DNA of 64,000 bases from Tenericutes bacterium MZ-XQ (GCA_002838205.1 CP017950.1:434001-498000), one strand, 5' to 3'; counted from the stretch's first letter, positions 9,311 through 18,115 are shown. Made by a program: numbers and translations. Notes: generated by a model from the sequence alone, not told the origin.

Positions 9311-9553
9311 TCACTTTATATTTGATAGAATTTCTTTATGAAATAAATCTTCTATATTCTCTTCATTTGCAGAAAAATGTTTTCCATTAAACTCTATGCT
9401 TACGCCTTTTTGACAATTGCCCATGCAAAACTTTCCACATAAATCAACTGATGTTTCAAGACCGTGTGCTTTTACTAACTCTTGTAAAGCACTAACAACT
9501 AATCTTGAACCTTTTAAATGACATGAACTACCGATACAAACATTGATTTTCAT
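9311..9553 (-). CDS. Thioredoxin-like [2Fe-2S] ferredoxin domain protein
   Basis: Small 80-residue protein with the Cys pattern of NuoE/HydC-type thioredoxin-fold ferredoxins: C6 and C11 near the N-terminus (CIGSSC) and CGKFCMGNC near residues 39-47. The family binds one [2Fe-2S] cluster and passes electrons to partner flavoproteins or hydrogenases. The gene lies 8 bp upstream of the sensory hydrogenase homologue and 13 bp downstream of the kinase-like gene, so it is part of the redox operon. It is much shorter than full NuoE because only the ferredoxin domain is present. Confidence 0.8.
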   Translation of the reverse strand: MKINVCIGSSCHLKGSRLVVSALQELVKAHGLETSVDLCGKFCMGNCQKGVSIEFNGKHFSANEENIEDLFHKEILSNIK

Positions 9554-9566
9554 AACTTCTTATCTC

Positions 9567-10310
9567 CTAAATATCATTTCTTTGATTGATAATTTCTAAT
9601 AGCTTATCTTTTTCATTCTTTTTCGCTTTTAAAAGCCTAGCAGCAGCAACAATTGGTAACCATGCTTTAACATAGGTCTTCGATGTCTTTGTTTTTTGAC
9701 AATAAAGATCAAGATATTTCTCTGCATGCTCTTGATTATCATTGATTAAAAAATCTAAGTAGGTTGCGGATGCATCTCCAGATGCATTTCCAATAGTTGC
9801 ATGTGCCCAGTCAATGATATAATATCTTCCATCTTGATCTATAATAATATTTGATGGATTAAAATCACCGTGACAAAGTTTTTTATGTACTCTCATCATA
9901 TCTAGTTTTCTTTGTAACTCATATCTAGTTGTTGCAAGTAAATCTGTTTTTTCTATCTTTTCAATCAGTCTATCTTTTTGCTTTCGCAAATGCATAATGT
10001 TTTGTTGATGTACTTCTAACTGTAGGTTTACAAAGATTTCAAGATAATGATCAAAACGATCACTGTTTTTTTGCATGATATGTTCAAGTGTTTGTCCTTG
10101 AACATATGCATAAACCATGACCCATTGTCCGTTCTGCTCAGTAACAGATAAAAGTTTTGGTACACAAAGCTCTGTCTCTTCTACTCGAGCATGATTTAAT
10201 GCTTCATTTAACACTTGAGCTTTCGTGTAGTTTTTATGAAAAGTTTTAATCACTAATGCTCCATCTTTAAATATCGTTTTATCATTTCTAATACCGATAA
10301 TTTTTTCCAT
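9567..10310 (-). CDS. Aminoglycoside-phosphotransferase-fold (choline-kinase-like) kinase
   Basis: APH/choline-kinase-fold protein of about 247 residues. The ATG at 10310 is chosen because the longer reading begins at a TTG without better ribosome-site support. The catalytic loop LCHGDFNPSNIII and the metal-binding IDWAHA segment are clear, matching the HGDxxxxN...D signature. An acceptor cannot be named; antibiotic resistance is unlikely given the setting. It sits between rex (10-bp gap) and the [2Fe-2S] protein, so it shares their transcript. A kinase of this class beside a phosphatase in a hydrogenase-sensing operon is suggestive, but a functional link is inference. Confidence 0.78.
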   Translation of the reverse strand: MEKIIGIRNDKTIFKDGALVIKTFHKNYTKAQVLNEALNHARVEETELCVPKLLSVTEQNGQWVMVYAYVQGQTLEHIMQKNSDRFDHYLEIFVNLQLEVHQQNIMHLRKQKDRLIEKIEKTDLLATTRYELQRKLDMMRVHKKLCHGDFNPSNIIIDQDGRYYIIDWAHATIGNASGDASATYLDFLINDNQEHAEKYLDLYCQKTKTSKTYVKAWLPIVAAARLLKAKKNEKDKLLEIINQRNDI

Positions 10311-10320
10311 ATTTATCAAG

Positions 10321-10911
10321 TCACTTCCGATCGTGTGTAAGTTTTGCTAATACTGATAAAGAACATGCCATGTTCTCATTTTTAACAATAATATGTTTGG
10401 GAACATCTAAAATCACAGGTGCAAAGTTCCATATGGCTTTGATGTTGCTTTCGACCATGAGGTCACAAATACTTTGTGCCATGTCTTTTGGAACTGTTAT
10501 GATGCCAATATCAATCTTTTTAAGTTTGCATATCGCTTTGAAGCGGTGAATATGCTCGTATGAGTTGTTTAAATCAAAGGCAGCAACAATCTTTATATGA
10601 TAAGGATCAAAACCATTGTAGTGATAAAGGGCTTTGCCTAATCTTCCCATACCAACAATAGCTGCTCTTGTCTCATGATCATATCCCATATAGCTTTTAA
10701 GGTCATTGAGTAACTGACTAACTTCATATCCTATTTTCGGTTTTCCACCTGTACTGATTTTTGCTAAGTCTTTTCTTACCATGACTTCACCATAATTTAA
10801 CTCACTTGCAATGATCGTTGCTGATATATAGCTGTTATGATAGTTTTCCAAAAATGCAATATATCCTGGAACTCTACTTAAGATAGCTTCTGATACGCCA
10901 TTTTGCAACAT
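10321..10911 (-). CDS. rex: Redox-sensing transcriptional repressor Rex
   Basis: NADH/NAD+-sensing repressor, about 196 residues. An N-terminal winged helix (SRVPGYIAFLENY, ISATIIASELNYGEVMVRKDLAKIS) is followed by a Rossmann domain with the nucleotide motif GMGRLG, AAFDL and FAPVIL. The RKDL recognition helix matches Rex proteins. ATG at 10911 is preferred over the upstream GTG because GAGGTG lies at a suitable distance from it. Rex usually represses fermentation and hydrogenase genes when NADH is low, and here it heads the operon containing two hydrogenase-type proteins. I found no convincing two-half Rex operator in front of it. Confidence 0.92.
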   Translation of the reverse strand: MLQNGVSEAILSRVPGYIAFLENYHNSYISATIIASELNYGEVMVRKDLAKISTGGKPKIGYEVSQLLNDLKSYMGYDHETRAAIVGMGRLGKALYHYNGFDPYHIKIVAAFDLNNSYEHIHRFKAICKLKKIDIGIITVPKDMAQSICDLMVESNIKAIWNFAPVILDVPKHIIVKNENMACSLSVLAKLTHDRK

Positions 10912-10970
10912 AAAAATCACCTCACACTACTATGTTAACAAACCCATGTTTTCAAGTGAAATGCTTATTT

Positions 10971-10986
10971 GATATATCGATATATC
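10971..10986. repeat. AT palindrome in rex/LysR intergenic region
   Basis: GATATATCGATATATC is a perfect 16-bp palindrome, and a partly overlapping second copy of the ATCGATATATC core follows to about 11000. It lies upstream of rex and downstream of the LysR gene's terminator, so it could be a binding site controlling the redox operon. Low-complexity composition limits confidence. Confidence 0.35.
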
Positions 10987-11005
10987 TTTATCGATATATC
11001 TATAT

Positions 11006-11032
11006 AAAAAAACTAACCACGGTTGGTTAGTT
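11006..11032 (-). terminator. Intrinsic terminator of LysR gene
   Basis: A 9-bp stem (AACTAACCA with TGGTTAGTT, 11011-11032) with a CGGT loop is followed on the minus strand by a run of T. The stem overlaps the regulator's TAA stop codon. Confidence 0.8.
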
Positions 11033-11957
11033 AGTAAATGTAACACCTTTTTTGAACAACTAATTCATCTAAAAACAATTGATCTACTTCACTAAATTGA
11101 TAGTTCTTTTTGTATATTAACACGTCTTTATAGATCTTATCGCAGTCAGCAACTGTTCTTTCAATTAAATCATGTTTATCCAGTAACTCTTTTGGAACCC
11201 TTGAAACCCACATAAATGTTGAATGTATGGTTTCTAGTAGTGTGAACTGAGATGCTCTTTCAAAAACATATATTCTTTGATTGACCGTCTCGGGTAATTC
11301 CATCTTCTTCACTTCAGTCATCGGCATGTCAGGCACATATGGATCTGCATGTGCGATTTCTACATAATCATTTAAGTCTTTGTTATAAATTATATCTTTA
11401 TGTGCAAGTGCATGATTTTTAGACATCACAATAACTGGTTTAAACTCACAAATAACCTCTGACTCAAGTGCTTTATCTTTTAGCATGAGTTTGAAATATG
11501 ATTCATACTTACTCTGATATCTAATAATGCCTAAATTGTAATGTGAACTTAAAATGTTTTTAATTGCTCTTAATGCATTGGTTTCTTTATAGTATAGCTC
11601 ACATTTGCATGAGACTTGTAGTTTTCTTGCAAACTCAGTAAATGATTTTGCGATATAACTTGATCTAGGAACAGAAATTGAAAATTTCACATACTCTTCG
11701 TCTTTAGCATTTAGCATATGTTCAATTTCATCGACTTCATTTAATATGCGATATGCATATTGAATGAACTCTTCTCCTTTTGATGTTAATCTCATCCCTT
11801 TAGAGCTTCTTGTAAATATTTCAATATTTAAAGAAGCTTCAAGTTCCTTGATCGCTCGACTTAAGTTTGGCTGAGACATAAAAAGGTTTTCTGCAGCCTG
11901 AGATATGGATTGTGTTTTTGCGATTTCGCAAACGTATCGTAAATGCATGATATTCAT
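11031..11957 (-). CDS. LysR-family transcriptional regulator
   Basis: DNA-binding regulator of 308 residues, standard LysR length. Residues 1-60 hold the winged helix (MNIMHLRYVCEIAKTQSISQ, FMSQPNLSRAIKELEASL, IFTRSSKGMRLTSKGEEF). The remainder is the effector-binding domain. Of the two close N-terminal methionines the first is used here; the start could be M4. It is a single-gene unit with its own terminator. No divergent target gene is adjacent, so its regulon is unknown; the redox operon next to it is one candidate. Confidence 0.92.
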   Translation of the reverse strand: MNIMHLRYVCEIAKTQSISQAAENLFMSQPNLSRAIKELEASLNIEIFTRSSKGMRLTSKGEEFIQYAYRILNEVDEIEHMLNAKDEEYVKFSISVPRSSYIAKSFTEFARKLQVSCKCELYYKETNALRAIKNILSSHYNLGIIRYQSKYESYFKLMLKDKALESEVICEFKPVIVMSKNHALAHKDIIYNKDLNDYVEIAHADPYVPDMPMTEVKKMELPETVNQRIYVFERASQFTLLETIHSTFMWVSRVPKELLDKHDLIERTVADCDKIYKDVLIYKKNYQFSEVDQLFLDELVVQKRCYIY

Positions 11958-12057
11958 GTTTTTTTCACCTAAATGTATTATATCATGTAGATTTTAATTA
12001 AGAAAAAGTAAACGATTTCAGTTGTTTAAAAAATGTTTTTATGTATGATGAGTCTTC

Positions 12058-12444
12058 TTATTTAGTCATGTAATAACATTGATTTTGTTTTTTAAAGTGT
12101 TCTTTCTCATATAAAGCAATCGCATCATTATTTGATAGTTCGACATAAAGTCTTTGCGGTTTGTCTTTAAATGTTTGATGCATATGATCTAACAATTGTT
12201 TTGCATATCCCTTATGTCTGTTTTCAGGTGCAATATAGAGTTCATCTAAATAATAGATACTATCAACGTAACCAATTTTAGGTATTTTAACAATGCTTAT
12301 CCATCCATAGACCGCTTCATCATGGATGACGTATAGATAAAGATGATCGTCTTCTATTGAGTTGATACTTAATGGTTGAGATGTACGCTTTTGATAGATT
12401 TCTTCAAACAAATGAATGTTATCTTTATGGATTCTTGTAATCAT
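12058..12444 (-). CDS. GNAT-family N-acetyltransferase
   Basis: Small 128-residue acetyl-CoA-dependent acetyltransferase. The conserved acetyl-CoA loop appears as APENRHKGYAKQLLDHMHQ (motif A, Q/RxxGxA), followed by LYVELSNNDAIALYEKEHFK, the motif B region that closes GNAT domains. The substrate is unknown. It lies 32 bp downstream of the ADP-ribosyltransferase-like gene in the same direction and may be co-transcribed with it. Confidence 0.82.
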   Translation of the reverse strand: MITRIHKDNIHLFEEIYQKRTSQPLSINSIEDDHLYLYVIHDEAVYGWISIVKIPKIGYVDSIYYLDELYIAPENRHKGYAKQLLDHMHQTFKDKPQRLYVELSNNDAIALYEKEHFKKQNQCYYMTK

Positions 12445-12476
12445 AAATTTCCTTCTTTCTAAAGACTTTAATCATC

Positions 12477-13475
12477 TTAAAATGGCAACCCATCTTTATT
12501 TAAGATAATGACTTCTTGTTCAAGATATTGATGGCTAAATGCTGGTGTTTCTAGATAAGTCATCAGTATTTGTGATACAGGCATATTTAACTTCAGCAAA
12601 TAAGCACTTTTATGCTTTGGATGTATCGTTTCATCAAAAAATGCTTTAGTAGATTCTAAATGCGCTGTAGTAGAGATCAAAGGTCGTTCAAATGATTTAA
12701 ATGTCTGTTCAGATGTCATACCTCTATAAACTGTTAATTCTTTTTGATGTGCTTTTTCAAACATGGCTTGAACAAAAGCCAATCTATGCATCAAATATCT
12801 TTTTCTTGTTTCTTTTTCGTATGGTTTCGTAAAAGTTGATTTTTTTCTGACTTCAAATCCTTGATAATTGACAAGTCCTAATTCAGCTAAACAAATGATC
12901 ATACCTTTGATGAGTTCTCCTGAATGCGGATTAAGACAAAAATTACTTGTTGTTTCATCTTCTAGATATAAAAGATGCTCATTATCTAAATATCTTTTTA
13001 AATCTTCTGACAATAATGGACTTCCTTTTTTCATAGACCAATCAAGCTTGTCATAAGATTTGAAATACTTACTTTCTTTATTCATCCAAGCAATGATATC
13101 TTCTTTGATTTTGGTAATGTTTTTGAATGTTTGTTTTTGGGTGTCGATATCGATTTTGATATTGAGTTCAATTTTCTTTTGTTTAATGATATCTTCATAT
13201 AGCCTGATGACATCTTTATCACTATATTTTTCATCATCTAAAAACTGAAATTGACTGATATCTTCAAAAGGTAACTCCCAACATTTGCCCTTATCTTCAA
13301 AATCTAAGATACGCCAAGTAAACATTCCAGATTCCATATCTATATCTTCAATTATCCCAGGTGTTCTTCTTCCATCAAGAAGGACACAAGGATTATCTTT
13401 AACAAGATACTTAAGTGTTCCTTTTGTATAAAGTGCATCGTCTATTTTATTTTTGTTTTGTTGATGTATGGACAT
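12477..13475 (-). CDS. Probable mono-ADP-ribosyltransferase (R-S-E type) with unknown N-terminal domain
   Basis: Protein of 332 residues without signal peptide. The C-terminal ~110 residues carry what looks like the R-S-E signature of arginine-type ADP-ribosyltransferases: VYRG (R251), LISTT (S268-T270) and YLEQEVI (E319 and E321, the ExE turn), in the right order and spacing. The N-terminal ~80 residues (LLDGRRTPGIIEDID, FTWRILDFEDKG) look like a small beta domain, followed by a charged helical stretch. I do not recognise the whole architecture. With no secretion signal it would act inside the cell, unlike exported toxins. The downstream GNAT is close. The motif assignment is by eye and the function is inference. 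Confidence 0.6.
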   Translation of the reverse strand: MSIHQQNKNKIDDALYTKGTLKYLVKDNPCVLLDGRRTPGIIEDIDMESGMFTWRILDFEDKGKCWELPFEDISQFQFLDDEKYSDKDVIRLYEDIIKQKKIELNIKIDIDTQKQTFKNITKIKEDIIAWMNKESKYFKSYDKLDWSMKKGSPLLSEDLKRYLDNEHLLYLEDETTSNFCLNPHSGELIKGMIICLAELGLVNYQGFEVRKKSTFTKPYEKETRKRYLMHRLAFVQAMFEKAHQKELTVYRGMTSEQTFKSFERPLISTTAHLESTKAFFDETIHPKHKSAYLLKLNMPVSQILMTYLETPAFSHQYLEQEVIILNKDGLPF

Positions 13476-13525
13476 AGTGATGTTCCTTTCTTCAAAATTT
13501 TAATACTTTATCTATTATATATTGT

Positions 13526-13678
13526 TTATGTGATGAGATATATGATACCTAATATCATTAAAACAAGAATGATAGTAAAATGAGTGATCGTTATGAAAGT
13601 AAGCCATGTCGTTCTCTTTTTCTTCCTTTGATAAACATGAAAACATACATATTTTTTGTATAGTTCATTTTCATCTAT
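13526..13678 (-). CDS. Possible small single-span membrane protein (non-ATG start)
   Basis: An open frame of about 50 codons ends at TAA (13526-13528). Its C-terminal half reads as a basic patch (QRKKKR) followed by a hydrophobic stretch (FTIILVLMILGIIYLIT) typical of a one-pass membrane protein. No ATG, GTG or TTG lies in frame; only an ATA at 13678 is available, so it may be a decayed gene. Nothing else coding is visible in 13476-13841, which otherwise holds AT-rich spacer and a distant AAAAAGCTTTA/TAAAGCTTTTT inverted pair near 13766 and 13820. Confidence 0.25.
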   Translation of the reverse strand: MDENELYKKYVCFHVYQRKKKRTTWLTFITITHFTIILVLMILGIIYLIT

Positions 13679-13841
13679 CCTATGTATAAGTGCATTTCAT
13701 TGATTTGTATACGTAATTATTATGTCATAAATCGTTGGTGTTTAATTATATTTATTATTAATTATAAAAAGCTTTAATCATTGTCAATTATTTTCATTAA
13801 GAGCTTAAGTTTTCATGAGTAAAGCTTTTTAAGTACTATGG

Positions 13842-14807
13842 CTAGAATTTTATAAACGTTTGTCCATTTAAATCTGAATAACTTCCATGAACTGCAAATT
13901 TTAAACTGTTTGTTATAGTGTCAGTATCAAAAGTGATTATCACCGGAAAAGATGAAAGTATAAACTGATGTTTATTTTCTTTAATTGGTATGAGTGTGAT
14001 ATCTTTCCATTTAAGATCTGTTACTAATTCATTGTTTATTAGTTTTATCGTACATGTTTTTGATTGATCTTCATTATGATAGGTTCCGCAGTAATCATTC
14101 AAATGTGATAAAGCCTTCTCTATAGATGCTTCAAGGTAAGTGATATCTAAACATGCACATATCTCTTTTTTAATATCTGGCCAAGTATAGTCGTTTTTAT
14201 CAATTCTTATCTTAGTAAACATAAACTCGTTAAATAAAATATCAGTTAAATCTTGATATGATTTCCATAACTGAATCACTCGATCTTCATCTTTCATGGT
14301 TAAAGACTTAACAAATGGTGTTTGAATATCAGATGAGATAAACCAGTTTTTCCAACGTTCACCTCTTCTTTCCCAAATTGTATTAATCGCCATATGAACA
14401 TCTGGCTCGTGAAAATATATAAAATAAGGATTTAAAGGCTTTATAATGTCTTGAATTTTGTTTGTGAATTCTTTAATCATCGATATAGGCACAAGATTTT
14501 GAAATAAGATTCTAACTGTGTCTTGGTAGAAATGACTTTCAATGATATGGACTTGATCTGAGTCTATGGCTTTTTTGGTAAAAGATGCCCATAATGAGAT
14601 GATTGAAGTCATGAAATGCTTCATCTCATGCTCATTTTCAAACACTTCTACATCTTTTTCGTAAGCGAGTGGATGGTTTGAAGATTCTTCGTGATACCAA
14701 ATAGATGCAATCTGATTTTCAGATAACACTTGATTTAAGTATTGTGAGGTGCTTGATTTACCAGAACCTGTGATACCATCGATTAATATAAGTTTTGTTT
14801 GCTGCAT
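13842..14807 (-). CDS. P-loop kinase-like protein with C-terminal beta-rich domain
   Basis: Protein of 321 residues beginning with a clear Walker A loop (IDGITGSGKSSTSQYL, residues 8-23), so it binds ATP or GTP. The first ~220 residues resemble deoxynucleoside/thymidylate-kinase-like or similar small-molecule P-loop kinases, with HIIESHF and an ERRGERW segment that could be a lid. From about residue 235 a second region starts (LNDYCGTYHNED), rich in beta-forming residues and resembling the small barrel appended to some hydrolases. Substrate unknown. It stands alone, with about 140 bp to the guaA terminator region upstream. Confidence 0.6.
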   Translation of the reverse strand: MQQTKLILIDGITGSGKSSTSQYLNQVLSENQIASIWYHEESSNHPLAYEKDVEVFENEHEMKHFMTSIISLWASFTKKAIDSDQVHIIESHFYQDTVRILFQNLVPISMIKEFTNKIQDIIKPLNPYFIYFHEPDVHMAINTIWERRGERWKNWFISSDIQTPFVKSLTMKDEDRVIQLWKSYQDLTDILFNEFMFTKIRIDKNDYTWPDIKKEICACLDITYLEASIEKALSHLNDYCGTYHNEDQSKTCTIKLINNELVTDLKWKDITLIPIKENKHQFILSSFPVIITFDTDTITNSLKFAVHGSYSDLNGQTFIKF

Positions 14808-14900
14808 ATGTTGTAACCTCTTTTTGTAGATGTTTTAATGATTTGATAACATATATCTAGATATGTAATGTATCGTTCATAGAACATATCTATATTATCA

Positions 14901-14930
14901 AAAAAGTCTATAATTTCCTATAGACTTTTT
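14901..14930 (-). terminator. Terminator downstream of guaBA
   Basis: A 12-bp stem (AAAAAGTCTATA with TATAGACTTTTT) closes a 6-nt loop and gives T-runs on both strands, 26 bp after the guaA stop. Confidence 0.8.
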
Positions 14931-14955
14931 AATATTTATCAGTATATGCTAATAT

Positions 14956-16479
14956 TTACTCCCATTCAATCGTTCCTGGAGGTTTTGATGTAATATCATA
15001 AACCACACGATTAATACCTCTAACTTGATTGATAATACTTGTAGAGACTTCATCTAAAAAATCATAAGAAAGCCTTGAGATATCAGCGGTCATAAAGTCA
15101 GTACTATTGACTGATCTGATCGCAAGCACATGTTCATAGGTTCTCATATCACCCATCACACCTACAGTTTTTACAGGTAGTAAAACCGCAAATGCTTGTG
15201 AGACTTGATTATAAAGACCATGTGATCTTAATGCTTTAATAAAGATGTCATCAGCTTCTTGTAAGATATGAACCTTTTCTTCTGTAATTTCACCAATGAT
15301 TCTTATGCCTAATCCAGGACCTGGAAAAGGATGACGATTCACAAGTTCTTCTCCGAGACCTAAAGATTTACCTACGGCTCTCACTTCATCTTTAAAAAGT
15401 TCTTTTAATGGCTCTAAGATTTTAAATGTTGATTGTTTAGGAAGTCCACCAACATTATGATGAGATTTAATCGTATGAGAGGGTCCTTTGATCGATATCG
15501 ATTCAATGACATCTGGGTAAATCGTACCTTGAGCTAAATAACTAACGTTCTTAAGTTTTGCTTTTTCTTTTTCAAAGACTTCGAAAAAGACACGTCCAAT
15601 GATTTTTCTTTTACTTTCAGGATCTGTGATCCCCTTAAGTGCTTGATAAAAGTCTTGTTTTGCATCAACTTTAATGATATGCATGTCACTAAAGACTTCA
15701 TAGTTTTGAATGACTTCAATGGCTTCATGCTTTCTTAGAAGTCCGGTATCTACAAAGATACACGTTAAGTTTTTTCCAATCGCTTTTGATAATAATGCAG
15801 CAGCAACCGTAGAATCGACACCACCTGAAAGACCTAAGATGACTTCTTCATCTTTGACTTCTTCTTTAATCTCTTTGAGCTTTGAAGTGATGAAATCTTT
15901 AATACTCCAATTAGGTTTCGCTTTTGCAATTTCAAAAACAAAGTTACTTAAGAGTGTCTTACCTTCTGTTGTATGTGTGACTTCTGGATGAAACTGAACA
16001 CCATAGATATTATGATCTTTATGTTTCACCATAGCCATTGCATGTTTGGATGATGCAAGCATTTCAAAGGTTTCTGGAAGTTTTAAAACTTTATCACCAT
16101 GAGACATCCAAACCGTCGATGTATCATGCATGTTTAGTGTCAATAAACTTTCATGTTCAATAGTAATTTGATTTTTACCATATTCTCTAATATCTCCTGG
16201 AGCGACTTTCCCACCAAAGGTTTGAATGAGAAGTTGCATCCCATAACAAATTCCTAAGATAGGTACATTTAAAGCTAAGACTGATGGATGTAGTTTAGGT
16301 GCAAGTTCATCATAAACCGAGTTAGGTCCTCCAGATAAGATGACTGCTTTAATGCTTTGATCAGGTATAATCTCATCCAGATGAGAAATCACTTCTGCAT
16401 AAACATGTATTTCTCTAATCCGTCTAGCAATTAATGCATTATATTGTGATCCAAAATCAATGATAACTATTTTGTCCAT
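14956..16479 (-). CDS. guaA: GMP synthase (glutamine-hydrolysing)
   Basis: Converts XMP to GMP with glutamine and ATP. The 507 residues contain the class I amidotransferase domain (GILGICYGMQLL with the nucleophilic Cys, and GVQFHPEV with His-Glu). The ATP-pyrophosphatase domain follows with the SGGVDS P-loop (LGLSGGVDSTVAAAL). The C-terminal dimerisation domain ends in the highly conserved KPPGTIEWE. The start overlaps the guaB 3' end by 13 bp, so both are made from one riboswitch-controlled transcript. Confidence 0.98.
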   Translation of the reverse strand: MDKIVIIDFGSQYNALIARRIREIHVYAEVISHLDEIIPDQSIKAVILSGGPNSVYDELAPKLHPSVLALNVPILGICYGMQLLIQTFGGKVAPGDIREYGKNQITIEHESLLTLNMHDTSTVWMSHGDKVLKLPETFEMLASSKHAMAMVKHKDHNIYGVQFHPEVTHTTEGKTLLSNFVFEIAKAKPNWSIKDFITSKLKEIKEEVKDEEVILGLSGGVDSTVAAALLSKAIGKNLTCIFVDTGLLRKHEAIEVIQNYEVFSDMHIIKVDAKQDFYQALKGITDPESKRKIIGRVFFEVFEKEKAKLKNVSYLAQGTIYPDVIESISIKGPSHTIKSHHNVGGLPKQSTFKILEPLKELFKDEVRAVGKSLGLGEELVNRHPFPGPGLGIRIIGEITEEKVHILQEADDIFIKALRSHGLYNQVSQAFAVLLPVKTVGVMGDMRTYEHVLAIRSVNSTDFMTADISRLSYDFLDEVSTSIINQVRGINRVVYDITSKPPGTIEWE

Positions 16480-17930
16480 GTGTGATTCCCCTGATAGTTC
16501 GGTGCAGCTCTCGTAATTGAAATATCATGTGGATGACTTTCTTTTAAGCCTGCAGATGAGATTTCTATAAACTCTGACTTTGTTTTTAGTTCTGAAATGG
16601 TTTTAGCACCAATATAACCCATGCCTGAGCGTAGCCCACCACAAAGTTGATATAAAACATCAGCAACTTCTCCTCGATAAGGGACTCTACCTTCAATGCC
16701 TTCTGGAACAAGTTTCTTTAAATCTTTTCCTTTTTGAAAATAGCGATCACTTGATCCTCTATGCATCGCTGCAAGTGATCCCATACCAACATATGTTTTA
16801 TATGAACGTCCCTCATAGATGATTTCTTCTCCTGGACTTTCTTTAGTCCCTGCAAGAAGTGATCCTAACATAACAGTATCTGCTCCAGCAGTTAAAGCTT
16901 TTGTGATATCACCACTATATTTGACACCACCATCCGCAATAATCTTAATATCTGTATCTTTTAATGCTTCATAAACTTCCATGATGGCAGTGATTTGTGG
17001 TGCACCAATACCAGCAACCACTCTTGTTGTGCATATAGATCCAGGACCTACACCCACTTTCACTGCATCAACACCTGCTTCTTTAAGAGCAAGTGCAGCT
17101 GCTTTAGTGACAATGTTACCTGCAATGAGTTTAAGATTTGGATATGTTGATTTAATCAGTTTCACCATATCAATCACACCTTTAGAATGTCCATGAGCAC
17201 TATCCACTGTGATGACATCAACACCTGCTTTGATAAGTGCATCTACTCTTTCTAAAGTATCAGATGAAACTCCTACTGCAGCACCACATAAAAGACGGCC
17301 ATGAGCATCTTTTGCAGCATGTGGGTAATCTAGGATATTATCGATATCCTTAGATGTGATAAGTCCTTTGAGATGATAGGTGTCATCAACAATCAGTAGT
17401 TTTTCTAAGCGGTGTTCCATTAAGATTTGTTTAGCTTCATCTAGTGATGTGTTTGTCGGTGCTGTGATAAGATTTGATTTAGTCATAACTTCACTGATTG
17501 GTGTATCATCAAGTTCTCGATATCTTAAATCTCTGTTGGTCACAATCCCTTTTAGGATCCCTTCATCGTTAATGATTGGAATACCAGAGATTTTGTAAGT
17601 TGACATGATCATTTCCGCATCATGAAGCGTGTTTGTCTCTTTTAGAGTGATTGGATGTTTGATCATACCTGATTCATTTCTTTTAACGTAATCAATTTCT
17701 TTTGCTTGATTTTCAATACTCATATTTTTATGAATAAATCCAATCCCACCTTGTCTTGCAATTGCAATCGCGAGTTTACTTTCTGTAACTGTATCCATAG
17801 CAGCAGATAATATAGGGATATTAAGTGATATCCCACCCACGAGTGATGTTTTTAAAGATACTTCACTTGGAACAACTTCTGATGCTCCTGGAAGGATTAA
17901 AACATCATCAAATGTTAAACCTTTTTTCAT
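16467..17930 (-). CDS. guaB: IMP dehydrogenase
   Basis: Oxidises IMP to XMP with NAD+, the committed step to guanine nucleotides. The 487 residues show the usual order: N-terminal barrel strand ([11 protein letters not shown]), two CBS domains around residues 95-200, then the catalytic barrel with the active-site loop [11 protein letters not shown] and GYIGAKTI near the C-terminus. Expression is almost certainly set by the guanine-type riboswitch and terminator directly upstream. guaA follows with a 13-bp overlap. Confidence 0.98.
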   Translation of the reverse strand: MKKGLTFDDVLILPGASEVVPSEVSLKTSLVGGISLNIPILSAAMDTVTESKLAIAIARQGGIGFIHKNMSIENQAKEIDYVKRNESGMIKHPITLKETNTLHDAEMIMSTYKISGIPIINDEGILKGIVTNRDLRYRELDDTPISEVMTKSNLITAPTNTSLDEAKQILMEHRLEKLLIVDDTYHLKGLITSKDIDNILDYPHAAKDAHGRLLCGAAVGVSSDTLERVDALIKAGVDVITVDSAHGHSKGVIDMVKLIKSTYPNLKLIAGNIVTKAAALALKEAGVDAVKVGVGPGSICTTRVVAGIGAPQITAIMEVYEALKDTDIKIIADGGVKYSGDITKALTAGADTVMLGSLLAGTKESPGEEIIYEGRSYKTYVGMGSLAAMHRGSSDRYFQKGKDLKKLVPEGIEGRVPYRGEVADVLYQLCGGLRSGMGYIGAKTISELKTKSEFIEISSAGLKESHPHDISITRAAPNYQGNHTWTK

Positions 17931-17951
17931 ATGTTTCCTCCTATTTATAAT

Positions 17952-17995
17952 AAAAAAATGGTTTTATTTGCGCATATGCAAAAAAACCATTTTGG
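17952..17995 (-). terminator. Riboswitch-associated terminator before guaB
   Basis: A long hairpin (AAAATGGTTTT...TTTGC paired with GCAAA...AAAACCATTTT) ends in a T-run on the minus strand, about 20 bp upstream of the guaB start and directly after the aptamer. It is the expression platform of the riboswitch: purine binding should favour termination. Confidence 0.85.
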
Positions 17996-18001
17996 TCTTT
18001 T

Positions 18002-18064
18002 TGCGTAGTCTCAAATTTGAGGTTTGAGGTAGAAACGGCTTGCCATATTCAAGCTTTATACGCA
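18002..18064 (-). promoter_or_regulatory. Purine (guanine-type) riboswitch aptamer
   Basis: Read on the minus strand: P1 (TGCGTA with TACGCA), J1/2 TATAA, P2 hairpin GCTTG/CAAGC with an ATATGG loop, J2/3 with the invariant GTTTCTACC, P3 hairpin closed by TCAAA/TTTGA with a CCTCAAA loop, and J3/1 GACTAC. These match the purine riboswitch consensus in order. The specificity position in GACTAC is C, which pairs with guanine (adenine switches carry U). It lies between a good promoter and the guaB terminator. Confidence 0.95.
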
Positions 18065-18076
18065 TATATTAAGAGT

Positions 18077-18105
18077 ATTATAACAAATGATTTCGAGATA
18101 AGCAA
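18077..18105 (-). promoter_or_regulatory. guaB: Promoter of guaBA transcript
   Basis: On the minus strand a TATAAT -10 box (18077-18082) and TTGCTT -35 box (18100-18105) are separated by 17 bp, placing the transcription start just upstream of the riboswitch. Confidence 0.75.
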
Positions 18106-18115
18106 TTGTAAAACG

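Noticed and set aside
10933-10951. Rex operator before rex
   Set aside because: Only one half-site (TTGTTAA on the minus strand) is present; the second half does not match TTAACAA.
12868-13248. Plus-strand frames antisense to the ADP-ribosyltransferase-like gene
   Set aside because: Shadows of the real minus-strand gene with no motif or ribosome site.
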